From: a virus
Virus record (IMG/VR): IMGVR_UViG_3300030085_002156
Span: 1-24,179 of that record
Length of the DNA: 24,179 bases
Direction: 5' to 3' (one strand)
Part shown: in pieces, positions 23,919 through 24,179 of the stretch
Position numbering within the stretch: position 1 is the first letter of the stretch
How the letters are laid out: each line of letters begins with the position of its first letter
Program-made: the position numbers and the translations under genes
Notes under the pieces: generated by a model
Databases searched by the model: none
Seen by the model: the letters and a program-made list of their open reading frames with translations, nothing else
Told to the model about the DNA's origin: nothing

Positions 23919-24101
23919 ATGTCAAAAAATAAAATAATAGAAGAAACAGTAGAAACTATAATAGATAAATTATATCAAGAGTCAGAATATTATATGTATG
24001 AGTATGGTAAATATAGTGAGTCAGATGATAAATTTATAGAAGACCAAGAACAAATTGTAGTAGAAATTATAAAAGAATTAAATAATAGAATAAATAAATA
24101 A
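23919..24101 (+). CDS. Small acidic protein, first gene of the rightward module
   Basis: A 60-residue protein (MSKNKIIEETVETIIDKLYQ) that is helical and acidic, with a Tyr-rich middle (ESEYYMYEYGKYSES) and no known motif. The leader is A/T-only, ending AAATAAATAAACT before ATG, closely like the leader of the next gene at 24175 (AAATAAATTAAATT). Such small acidic proteins are typical of early phage regions, where they often bind host proteins, but no specific role can be shown. Confidence 0.6.
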   Translation: MSKNKIIEETVETIIDKLYQESEYYMYEYGKYSESDDKFIEDQEQIVVEIIKELNNRINK

Positions 24102-24174
24102 TTAACTCACAATATAAATACAACTAATAATAGATAATATAAACAAATAAATAACTAACTAAATAAATTAAATT

Positions 24175-24179
24175 ATGTC
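24175..24179 (+). CDS. Start of a further rightward gene, cut by the window edge
   Basis: ATG TC at the last five bases follows an A/T-only leader like that of the 60-residue gene, and the start ATGTC is identical. Only the first codon is inside the window, so this is a prediction from the leader alone. Confidence 0.4.

Noticed and set aside
1-24179. CRISPR arrays, insertion sequences, integrase or attachment sites
   Set aside because: No regularly spaced repeats, transposase-like frames or integrase motifs were seen anywhere in the window.

Overview
This window is a strongly AT-rich piece of a tailed double-stranded DNA phage, most likely infecting a member of the Bacteroidota (probably a marine flavobacterium). 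The phage call rests on an ordered block of large terminase, portal, scaffold-like, major capsid, connector and giant tail-type genes. The host call is an inference: almost every gene lacks a Shine-Dalgarno sequence and instead has a leader made nearly only of A and T, as is typical of Bacteroidota. The proteins also resemble, from memory, those of uncultured marine phage contigs. Stops are mostly TAA, with some TAG and one TGA, so the standard code applies. No sheath gene is seen, so a podovirus-like particle is plausible but not shown.

Layout: all genes from 23600 down to 1 are on the minus strand, read right to left. First come two small unknown genes (23367-23600, 23030-23323) and a 36-residue membrane peptide (22920-23030). 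A chaperonin pair follows, groEL before groES (22886 to 21080). Next are a beta-rich small protein, a winged-helix-like protein, a small HExxH protein, two holin-like membrane proteins, a small beta protein and a LamG-like protein (21004 to 18078). Small genes upstream of the terminase follow, including a protein that looks like two GroES barrels in tandem (16970-17560) and a probable small terminase (16750-17025). The packaging and head block is TerL, portal, scaffold and major capsid (16750 to 9450). After a UUCG-capped terminator come connector-type proteins and an open frame of at least 2047 codons that runs off the left edge.

At 23601-23918 lies a gene-free divergent region with inverted repeats, a C-rich tract (G-rich on the minus strand) and several hairpins. 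To its right, small plus-strand genes begin (23919-24101, and a start at 24175), so this is the boundary between two transcription modules.

The genes read as one late programme: DNA packaging, capsid assembly, neck and tail building and lysis, with a phage chaperonin and perhaps two kinds of co-chaperonin to fold virion proteins. The most interesting points are the cryptic double-GroES protein, the structured C-rich divergent region, a peptide shared by portal and scaffold, the HExxH protein beside the holins, and the repeated TAATG gene junctions.
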